Shown here one piece after another: positions 25,195 through 32,660 of a DNA stretch of 57,469 nt. The translations under genes and the position numbers were made by a program. The notes under the pieces were generated by a model. The model did no database searches, was not told the origin of the DNA, and saw nothing but the letters and a program-made list of their open reading frames with translations. Numbering within the stretch: the stretch's first letter is position 1; every line of letters begins with the position of its first letter. The stretch comes from Gammaproteobacteria bacterium. GTDB lineage: Bacteria; Pseudomonadota; Gammaproteobacteria; Pseudomonadales; Cellvibrionaceae. The stretch spans positions 1 to 57,469 of the forward strand of contig JAGKWO010000032.1 in NCBI GenBank assembly GCA_021151835.1, written 5' to 3'.

Positions 25195-25328
25195 GGTTTT
25201 CCTTTTGCACTCGGTTTCTTTATAAATTGGCAAAAGCTGGTATGCGCGAATGTTTGGCGCCTCAGCTATCGAACAAATTTAGGTCTAAAGTCTTAATCAG
25301 GCAACTGCTGCCACAAAAAATAGTCACT

Positions 25329-25787
25329 ATGGTTAAACAATTCCTTCCCATTATTTTCCCTTCATGGCGTTTTTTCAGCGGTATTGGTGCATCGCCGCGA
25401 ATTGAGTTGGGATTTATTTTCGAGCGTGATGAAACGCCGGATTGTTGGGTTGCTTTTCGACCGATTCCCCGGAATTTAAGTGTCGTGCAGCATATTATCC
25501 GGCTTTTTCACAACCCTCGCTGGAACGAACTGCTATTCATCAACACCTGCGCTGAACGTTTGTTTGACGCGATGGATGACGCTGATATGGATGAAATTGC
25601 CCGCCGTTTGCTGGCCGCCATTGTGCGGGGCGAGGTTGATATTCCGGGTAAACAGACATTTTTGGTATTCCGTATTCGTGTGCTATACAGCGAGGATGCT
25701 CCGGCAAATCGGATGGGAAATATCGGCGAGGAAATAGTTGTGCAATCGCGCCCGTATAAATTGAATAAGCAGGAAACAAACGAATGA
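25329..25787 (+). CDS. Hypothetical protein paired with a membrane protein
   Basis: A 152-aa soluble protein from ATG 25329 with no recognised domain. Features seen are IELGFIFERDETPDCWVAFRPIPRN and LFHNPRWNELLFINTCAERLFD, then an acidic helix (DDADMDEIARRLLAAIVRGE) and a beta-rich end. It has no signal or TM segment. Its stop overlaps the start of the next gene (25784) by 4 bp, so the two are translationally coupled and probably act together. Confidence 0.7.
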   Translation: MVKQFLPIIFPSWRFFSGIGASPRIELGFIFERDETPDCWVAFRPIPRNLSVVQHIIRLFHNPRWNELLFINTCAERLFDAMDDADMDEIARRLLAAIVRGEVDIPGKQTFLVFRIRVLYSEDAPANRMGNIGEEIVVQSRPYKLNKQETNE

Positions 25788-26473
25788 CATTGGAGTTAGC
25801 CGTTCGTATTGCCGAAATTTTACTGGGAGTTGCATTACTGCAACAAAACCTGGAATTTTTGTGTGGCACTGGATTTGAAAAGCGTGTTGCGCTAGTTCGT
25901 ATTTTGCTGGCAGCGTTGTTAATTGCAGGGATTTATCCGGTGTGGATGGAAAGTTTTTTGTTGATCAGCTCCATTCTATTGATTAAATATTTCCGTGGCC
26001 CCTACAACGGTGGCAGCGATACCATGAGTCTGCTGTTGTTATTATGTTTATGGTGTTCACATATTGCTCCGTCACGATTGTGGCAGGAGGTTGCATTAGG
26101 TTATGGGGCACTGCAATTAACGCTTTCCTATTTCCAGGCAGGGTGGGTCAAATTAATTAATCCGGAATGGCGTTCGGGAAAAGCATTGGCTGAAGTGTTT
26201 TCGTTTTCTGCCTATCCGGTGAGCGAATCTTTACGGGCGCTATCGCAGCGAAACCGGCTGTTATTTGGGGTATCCTGGTGTGTGATCATTGGGGAAGTCC
26301 TATTTCCCCTGGCATTGTTAAACATAACGGCCTTAACAATAGCGCTGGTTTTTACAGCGTGTTTCCATTTGGCCAATGCAATATTGTTTGGCTTAAATCG
26401 TTTTTTCTGGAGCTGGCTGGCAGCTTATCCGATCATCATCTGGTTTCAGGAACGGCTGCCGGATTTGTTATAG
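25784..26473 (+). CDS. Polytopic membrane protein, HTTM/MauE-like
   Basis: A 229-aa protein with about six to seven TM helices. The pattern LSYFQAGWVKLINPEWRSGKALAEVFSF resembles the HTTM (vitamin-K carboxylase-like) and DoxX/MauE groups, in which a membrane protein is often paired with a small soluble partner. The family link is by eye and not certain. It is coupled by a 4-bp overlap to the gene at 25329, and its 3' end overlaps the convergent oxidoreductase gene by 6 bp. Confidence 0.7.
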   Translation: MTLELAVRIAEILLGVALLQQNLEFLCGTGFEKRVALVRILLAALLIAGIYPVWMESFLLISSILLIKYFRGPYNGGSDTMSLLLLLCLWCSHIAPSRLWQEVALGYGALQLTLSYFQAGWVKLINPEWRSGKALAEVFSFSAYPVSESLRALSQRNRLLFGVSWCVIIGEVLFPLALLNITALTIALVFTACFHLANAILFGLNRFFWSWLAAYPIIIWFQERLPDLL

Positions 26474-27547
26474 TAAAATTCGTTTTCCTTCTTTGGCGGC
26501 TTTAAAAATTGCATCCAGGATAACTATATCTTTCATGCCTTCTTCGCCGGGAACCACAATCGGAGAGTGTTGCAAAATCGATAATGCATCGTTATCCATC
26601 TGGGTTGCCTGTTGGTTAAGTGGTGATGCGGCTAATTCAATTCCATTGCTCGTGCGCCCGCGCACTCCGGAATAGGATTGAAAAGGTTTTAATTCGTACC
26701 AGCCTTTTTCGCAATTCGCACGCAATGAATTCATATTGCGTGCATAACTTGTTGCGCATTTTGCGCGCGTGCCGCTGGCAAATTCCAATTCAAATTCAGT
26801 GGTTTCATCTACGTCTTTATAGAGATCGCGTGTTGATGTCATGGTTGCTGTTACGGCAATTGGCTCTTCTCCTGCGGTGTAGCGTGCAGCGTTAAGCGGG
26901 TAAACACCCATATCGTACATTGCACCACCGCCGAGTTTTGCATCCGCGCGCCAGCCGTGCGTATCGCCGGTGTTGTTGTAGCCTGCTTCAGCAATAATTT
27001 CCTTGATATTGCCATAAGGTTTGGTGCGCGCGAACTGCATAATTTTGCGCGTATTGGTTTCATGCTGCATGCGATAGCCGATGGTGAGCTGCACTTTATT
27101 TTTTTTGCACACGTCAATCATCGCCTGGCATTCCTGCGCATTCATTGCCATGGGTTTTTCGCACCAGACATGTTTGCCTGCATTTGCTGCTATTTCGGTA
27201 AAGTGCTTGTGGGTGCCGGTGGGGGTTACAACATAAATAACGTCGATTGCCGGATTGTTGGCAATCTCACGCATATTTTTATAGTTATAAATGTTGTAAT
27301 CGAGAATGCCGTAGGTTTTTTGCCAATAGGGAATTTTTTCCGGTGAACCGGTAACTATGCCGATGAGTTGGCAATGTCGTGTAAGTTGCAAAGCGGGCGC
27401 CAATATATCGCGGCTGTAATAACCCAGCCCTACCAATGCGACACCAAGGCGCTTGGGTGAACTGCTGGCAAATAACGGCGATGCATAGCCGGCAAGGCTG
27501 AGTAGTCCGAGCTGTTTTAACAGCTGGCGACGGGATAATCCTTGCAT
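26468..27547 (-). CDS. Tat-exported Gfo/Idh/MocA-family oxidoreductase
   Basis: A 359-aa NAD(P)-dependent sugar oxidoreductase of the glucose-fructose oxidoreductase type. It starts at ATG 27547 (AGAGGT upstream). The twin-arginine signal is LSRRQLLKQLGLLSLAGYASPLFA. The Rossmann motif GVALVGLGYYSRDI follows, then VVTPTGTHKHF and the substrate-site EKPMAMNAQECQAMI. The lysine of EKP is conserved in the family and part of catalysis. Cofactor-loaded periplasmic forms such as Zymomonas GFOR use Tat export. The sugar substrate is unknown. Confidence 0.9.
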   Translation of the reverse strand: MQGLSRRQLLKQLGLLSLAGYASPLFASSSPKRLGVALVGLGYYSRDILAPALQLTRHCQLIGIVTGSPEKIPYWQKTYGILDYNIYNYKNMREIANNPAIDVIYVVTPTGTHKHFTEIAANAGKHVWCEKPMAMNAQECQAMIDVCKKNKVQLTIGYRMQHETNTRKIMQFARTKPYGNIKEIIAEAGYNNTGDTHGWRADAKLGGGAMYDMGVYPLNAARYTAGEEPIAVTATMTSTRDLYKDVDETTEFELEFASGTRAKCATSYARNMNSLRANCEKGWYELKPFQSYSGVRGRTSNGIELAASPLNQQATQMDNDALSILQHSPIVVPGEEGMKDIVILDAIFKAAKEGKRILL

Positions 27548-27814
27548 AATTTTACCTCTCTCATGGCTTTCCAAAAGGTTGTAATACCTGGAGTTTCTCG
27601 CTGCAAATGGATAAACAAAACATTACCTGCATAAGCAAAACTTGAGATTTTTTGGGTAATTGATGCGTCTGTAGGCAAAATTTTTGGTGCGCGGCGCGGT
27701 CTTGTTGCAGGCGATAATGATTGGGTAAAACGGTGGCGTCCCTGTTAAAATGCGATACTTATGCTACATCCCATGGGATGTAGCCGTTGAGATTCCTTTT
27801 TCAGTTGCCAGAAT
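27548..27814. other. Divergent intergenic region
   Basis: This 267-bp AT-rich region lies between the Tat oxidoreductase gene and the RsmB-like gene. TAAAAT at 27746-27751 followed by GCG is a possible -10 for the rightward gene, with only weak -35 candidates. No gene was seen. Confidence 0.4.
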
Positions 27815-29218
27815 ATGTCGATATCCACCCAAAATATTGCAGCCCCATCCCTTATTATTTATGACGATTCACGGTTGGTGCGCTTATGGCGCAACTGGTT
27901 GTCTGCGGCGGGCACAATACCGCTTGATAAATGGTTGCGGAATAATCTGCGCGAATTAGCTGGTTCTGTTCCATCGGAGCAAACTATAACCATAAAAAAT
28001 AATTCCCCGCGGTTATCATTACCTGATCAAGCTAATCTTGCCCTTGCAATGAATCATGCGTTGCGTTTCCAGCAATTGGCGTGCGCCCTGGAATTTATCT
28101 ACCAGGAATATTGCAAGACAAATAATTATGCAAATATTAATTGGGTAGAGTGGGATCAGCAGTGGCAAGCTCGTGATCTACAGCTATTGTCCCCCGTTGC
28201 TTTTTGGTATTGGATTCAATTGCGCATGGGAGCGAGCCAACGCAAAAAAAATCAAGCGCAATTAAAGGATGCGGATAAACGCTGTGACTTTTTTCAACAG
28301 TTACTTGCTGATAATTATTTTTCCCAATCTGATGCAAACTATTTGTGGTTTGGGTTGCGCCCGCAATGGCAAGTATTAATCGAAGAGCGGAAACGTATCA
28401 GCGATTGGAGTGACGAACAAACCCGTTTATTTTTGCAGCAACAAACAAACGCTCCACCCTTGTGGTTACGCGCACAAACGGATAAGCCCTTAGCTCAAAT
28501 CAGTGCGCAGTTATCAGCACAAGGTACAAATGCGGTACTAGACCCACAACACGGTATTTATGTGCAAGGTGGTGCAGGTGTTAACTCAACGGCGGAATAC
28601 AAATCCGGTGTGATTGAGATTCAGGATTTGGCCAGCCAATTAATTGCGCAAGCGGTCGCAGTGAAACCGGGGCAAAAAGTATGGGATGTGTGCGCGGGCG
28701 CGGGAGGTAAAACGCTTGCAATTGCTGCGCGCATGAATAATAAAGGGGCGCTCGTTGCTACCGATTTGCATGACTATAAACTGGAAGAATTAAAACGCCG
28801 TGTAAAACGTGCGGGCGCTTTTAATGTGCGCACGTTTAACTGGAATGGTGAAGAGCCTTTGCGTTTGCCGAAAGAAGTTGCGCAACAACAGGGATTTGAT
28901 TGGGTATTGATTGATGCCCCTTGCAGTTCATCGGGAACCTGGCGAAGAAATCCGGATGCGCGCTGGCGTTTTGATAATGCCGATACGCAGGAACTCATTC
29001 AATTGCAGCAAAAAATTTTGCGCAATGCTGTTCCGGCTGTGCGAAAGGGCGGCTGTCTGGTGTACGCAACTTGCAGTTGGCAAGTCAGTGAAAATGAAGG
29101 GCAGGTCAATTGGTTTTTGCAGCAGTATCCACAGTTTGAATTACAGTCCCAGCGTATTTTGGGCGCACCGGAGCTGGATTCCGATACGATGTTTGTCGCT
29201 GTTTTAAAATACTGTTAG
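27815..29218 (+). CDS. RsmB-like (NOL1/NOP2/Sun) RNA cytosine-C5 methyltransferase
   Basis: A 467-aa SAM-dependent RNA m5C methyltransferase. The SAM motif is VWDVCAGAGGKTLAIAARM. The catalytic cysteines lie in DAPCSSSGTWRRNPDARW (motif IV) and YATCSWQVSENEGQV (motif VI). The N-terminal helical part (about residues 1-240) differs from the NusB-like domain of classical RsmB, so the target may be 16S C967 or another site. ATG 27815 has no strong ribosome-binding site. Confidence 0.88.
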   Translation: MSISTQNIAAPSLIIYDDSRLVRLWRNWLSAAGTIPLDKWLRNNLRELAGSVPSEQTITIKNNSPRLSLPDQANLALAMNHALRFQQLACALEFIYQEYCKTNNYANINWVEWDQQWQARDLQLLSPVAFWYWIQLRMGASQRKKNQAQLKDADKRCDFFQQLLADNYFSQSDANYLWFGLRPQWQVLIEERKRISDWSDEQTRLFLQQQTNAPPLWLRAQTDKPLAQISAQLSAQGTNAVLDPQHGIYVQGGAGVNSTAEYKSGVIEIQDLASQLIAQAVAVKPGQKVWDVCAGAGGKTLAIAARMNNKGALVATDLHDYKLEELKRRVKRAGAFNVRTFNWNGEEPLRLPKEVAQQQGFDWVLIDAPCSSSGTWRRNPDARWRFDNADTQELIQLQQKILRNAVPAVRKGGCLVYATCSWQVSENEGQVNWFLQQYPQFELQSQRILGAPELDSDTMFVAVLKYC

Positions 29219-29225
29219 GCGATTT

Positions 29226-31607
29226 TTACAACTCCATCACCACCCGGAACCCCAGGTGGTTGTCGAAAATTTCACTGCGATGGTAATCGCGAATATGGCT
29301 GGCAAGGCGCTCGGCATTATCTTTAGCTGAACCGCCGCGCACCACATGGGCCTCGCAATTTTTTACTACCATCGCCTGGCCGTTTTTAGGGTGCAGGTTG
29401 TAATTATCCGCGAAGCAATCCTCTACCCATTCAGCCACATTCCCGGCGGTGTCGTACACACCAAAACCATTGGCAGGGTAGCTGCCAACCGGTGCTGTTT
29501 TAGCGCCGAATAACCCTGAAAATTTGCTATTGCAACCGCGGCGGCAATTAGCGCGGCCGGCGGCTTCCCGTACATCATCACTCCACCAGAACAGGGTATT
29601 GGTTTGCGCACGCGCAACATACTCCCATTCGGCTTCCGTAGGCAGGCGGTATTTTTTCCCGGTGGTTTGGCTTAACCATTGTGCATAAGCGCGCGCATCG
29701 TCAAAGCTCACATTGATTACCGGGCGATTGTCGCGACCCCAGCGGTTATCAGCAGGTTGCGGGCGTTTGGTTGCCTGCGCAAACATATCGTAATCGGCAA
29801 AGGTAATTTCATATTTGCTGATGGCAAAGGGTTTACTGATAACAACTTTGTGCACTGGCATTGCGATTACATCATCTTTATTTCCCATCAAAAAACTTCC
29901 GGTGGGAATACTGATCATTTCCGGACCTTCCGTTTTAATGGATGCAATCAACTGGCTGCTGATTTCGTCGCCAGGTTTAATCGCTTCTTTCAAGGTAAAT
30001 TCCGGCTGTAAATCCCTATCAACAATGTCAACCCAACGGCGTTGCGTTTCATAACCGGATTGGCTGACTTCAATCTGGTAGCGGCCCGGGGGTAGTTGTA
30101 TATCGGCCTGGTAACGATCAGGAATATTTAATATCCGTATCCTTGCATCGGCCGGCGTGCTGAGTACTTTTAATGCAAAAGTTTGCACCGGAGCGCTGCT
30201 GGTTGTTTGCGCAAACGCCGCCTGGTCTATCGGGGCTAATTGGCCAGTGCTACCTTCTGTTGCGGCGGACGATGTAGCCGCTATTGCTGTGGCCGTATTC
30301 TCCTGGCTGGTCAAGGTGACCGTGGCGCTGCTGCTTGAGCTCGCAAGCACATTGTTCGATGTTGCGCCAGCCGCTACCACGGGTGTGGCCGTTGTGCGTT
30401 CAATAAACCAGTCTGCAGTTGCCAGCATCAATTGGCCAATACGCGATGGCTGTTCATCAACCGATTTGCCTTTGGCGTAAAATACGCTCATACCACACCA
30501 CAATATGGGTAAAAAAATCAGCAGTAATACGACAAACGTAATCGGGCGATTTTTGCTGTGATAGGCTGCATGAACTGCAGTATTGAACTCCTCGCGGCCA
30601 ATTTGTGTTGGGGCATGCTGCTCATTAAAAAATATTTCAGTGATTTTGGTGGCCGGCCGGGAATAGAACCCGCGCCCCGGACTCCAGCGCAGGGCGCGAA
30701 TTTTATTCCAGCGCCAGCGAACGGCATTAAATGTTGCCGAGACTAATGCTCTGGCGAGATTGATAACCGTCAGATCGGCGGGATGGGTTGCGGTGGTAAT
30801 GGTGGTGCGCTGGACCTGCTCGAATTCTTCCAGTGCTGTTATTAAATCGCGACCACGCTGGAAACGTTGTTCGGGATCTTTGGCTAATAATTTATCCAGG
30901 ATTTTCTGGTAACCCAGGTATTGCACCGGCAATTTGGGAATGGGGGCGCTGATATGTTTAAGCGCAATCGTTACCGCTTCTTCACCCTGGAAGGGTAGGG
31001 TCCCGGTCAGCATCTCAAAGAAAACAATGCCCAGGCTGTACAAGTCAGAGCGGCCATCCACCACATTTCCCTTGGTTTGCTCCGGGCTCATGTAATGTGG
31101 TGTACCAACCACTGTGCCGACATGGGTCATGCGGGAGTTGGCTGCCAGGCCGCGTGCGACGCCAAAGTCGGTCAGTACGGCAGAATTATCGGAACGAAAT
31201 AGAATATTTTCCGGTTTGATATCGCGATGGATATAGCCTTTCTCATGGGCGTGATCCAGCGCGCCGGCAATTTCACGGGTGATGCGCAAGACTTCTTCGC
31301 CGCTCAAACCAGTGCTCATGCGGTCATGCACTGAGCCATTCGGCAAATAATCCATGGCGATGTAATTTAAATCTTCATGCCGGCCAATATCGTAAATCGC
31401 CACAATATTGGGATGCGACAACTGGCCGACAATCGTGGCTTCACGCTGGAAGCGCTCGCTGAATGCGGGATCGCTATTAAGTTGCGGGTTCATCACTTTT
31501 AATGCGACAACACGCCCCACGCTGATCTGGATCGCGAGGTACACGGTGGACATGCCACCCTGGTTAATTTTCCGTATCACCCGGTAACCGGGAATTTGAA
31601 GCGCCAT
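29226..31607 (-). CDS. Membrane Ser/Thr protein kinase with PEGA-like and FGE-like domains
   Basis: A 793-aa protein. The Hanks-type kinase is about residues 8-270: INQGGMSTVYLA (P-loop), HRDIKPENILF (catalytic loop) and DFGVARGL. One TM is about residues 350-370 (FVVLLLIFLPILWCGMSVFY). A Ser/Thr/Ala-rich linker follows, then a PEGA-like strand region (STPADARIRILNIPDRYQ). The C-terminal about 240 residues form an FGE-sulfatase/SUMF1-type domain (IPTGSFLMGN, RLPTEAEWEYVARA, GNVAEWVED, GFRVV). PP2C phosphatase is encoded 47 bp upstream on the same strand. Such pairs occur near type VI secretion loci, none of which is in this window. The FGE part is probably sensory or binding here. Confidence 0.92.
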   Translation of the reverse strand: MALQIPGYRVIRKINQGGMSTVYLAIQISVGRVVALKVMNPQLNSDPAFSERFQREATIVGQLSHPNIVAIYDIGRHEDLNYIAMDYLPNGSVHDRMSTGLSGEEVLRITREIAGALDHAHEKGYIHRDIKPENILFRSDNSAVLTDFGVARGLAANSRMTHVGTVVGTPHYMSPEQTKGNVVDGRSDLYSLGIVFFEMLTGTLPFQGEEAVTIALKHISAPIPKLPVQYLGYQKILDKLLAKDPEQRFQRGRDLITALEEFEQVQRTTITTATHPADLTVINLARALVSATFNAVRWRWNKIRALRWSPGRGFYSRPATKITEIFFNEQHAPTQIGREEFNTAVHAAYHSKNRPITFVVLLLIFLPILWCGMSVFYAKGKSVDEQPSRIGQLMLATADWFIERTTATPVVAAGATSNNVLASSSSSATVTLTSQENTATAIAATSSAATEGSTGQLAPIDQAAFAQTTSSAPVQTFALKVLSTPADARIRILNIPDRYQADIQLPPGRYQIEVSQSGYETQRRWVDIVDRDLQPEFTLKEAIKPGDEISSQLIASIKTEGPEMISIPTGSFLMGNKDDVIAMPVHKVVISKPFAISKYEITFADYDMFAQATKRPQPADNRWGRDNRPVINVSFDDARAYAQWLSQTTGKKYRLPTEAEWEYVARAQTNTLFWWSDDVREAAGRANCRRGCNSKFSGLFGAKTAPVGSYPANGFGVYDTAGNVAEWVEDCFADNYNLHPKNGQAMVVKNCEAHVVRGGSAKDNAERLASHIRDYHRSEIFDNHLGFRVVMEL

Positions 31608-31654
31608 ATCAATCTATTTCAAAAAAATCTGCATCAATCACGGGCGGGTGGCAT

Positions 31655-32521
31655 TCAGGCACTCACCACATAAACAAGTAAACCTAGCAGGGATAAAAGG
31701 GCGCCGCCAAAAATCCAGGCATCTACTTTTACGGTTCCGGTTAAATAGGGAACCCATTGCCATAAACCTCTGCGCGCATTGTTGCGTTGCAGGGGGGATT
31801 CAATTATTTGCAAGGTAATATTATCGCGTCCGCCGCCAGTAAGTGCAGCATGAAGCAGCTGGTCTACAGCAGCAAGACAATCATTGGATTCGCATAAAAT
31901 TTGCGCGATGGTTTTGTCGCTAACTTCATCGGTCAAGCCATCGCTGCAGAGCAGGATCCATTGATCGGTTTGCCATTGGCCTTCGACGAAATCCACTTTT
32001 ACCTGGTTAAGCTCCTGCATGCCCAGGCATTGGGTGATGATATTTTTTTCCGGATGGAATTCCGCATCTTCAGCGCTAATCACGCCGGTATCGACCAACA
32101 TCTGCACATAGGAATGATCGACACTCAATTGTTCCAGGCGGCCGCCTTCACGGGTCGGGGTCCACAGGTAAGCGCGGCTGTCGCCTACCCAGGCAATCTG
32201 GTATTTAGCGGAATCGCTGCGCAGGGCGACAACGGTAGAGCCCATACCCGGCGCACCAATGCCATTGGCAGCGGAGAAGAGGATACTGGTGTGGGCGTGC
32301 TGGATGGAGTCAACCAGTGGCAGGTTGGGGTTTTCATTGGTATCGCGCTCAATCGTATCGCGCACAATGGCGCTGGCGACTTCACCGGCTTCATGGCCAC
32401 CCATACCATCGGCGACCAACCATAACCCGTGTTCTGGCTGACTGAGAAAGCAGTCTTCGTTGTTATCGCGCACTAAACCCGGGTGGGACGCAGCGCTGTA
32501 TTCCAGTGGGGTATTGGTCAT
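31655..32521 (-). CDS. PP2C-family protein phosphatase with C-terminal TM anchor
   Basis: A 288-aa Mg/Mn-dependent Ser/Thr phosphatase. PP2C motifs include NNEDCFL, LVADGMGGHEAGEVAS, GMGSTVVAL, WVGDSRAYLW, LLCSDGLTDEVSD and GGRDNITL, which supply the metal-binding Asp residues. A TM helix closes the protein (WIFGGALLSLLGLLVYVV). It is encoded directly before the membrane kinase, 47 bp away on the same strand, so it most likely reverses the kinase's phosphorylations at the inner membrane. Confidence 0.94.
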   Translation of the reverse strand: MTNTPLEYSAASHPGLVRDNNEDCFLSQPEHGLWLVADGMGGHEAGEVASAIVRDTIERDTNENPNLPLVDSIQHAHTSILFSAANGIGAPGMGSTVVALRSDSAKYQIAWVGDSRAYLWTPTREGGRLEQLSVDHSYVQMLVDTGVISAEDAEFHPEKNIITQCLGMQELNQVKVDFVEGQWQTDQWILLCSDGLTDEVSDKTIAQILCESNDCLAAVDQLLHAALTGGGRDNITLQIIESPLQRNNARRGLWQWVPYLTGTVKVDAWIFGGALLSLLGLLVYVVSA

Positions 32522-32660
32522 CTTTGGTTTAATTGGTTGTTATTCTCGCGATTCCTTGTGGATGAATACTAGATGACTTTAAGCGGGAAAACTACGCGGC
32601 CTGGCACAAAACATAGCACTCATGAAATACAACCACTCATCCTTGAGTGGTTAGGCATTG

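Noticed and set aside
30600..30750. Short plus-strand frame inside the kinase gene
   Set aside because: It is a shadow of the kinase coding strand with no start signal.
29226..32521. Kinase and phosphatase as part of a type VI secretion cluster
   Set aside because: No T6SS structural gene is in the window; neighbours are housekeeping genes.
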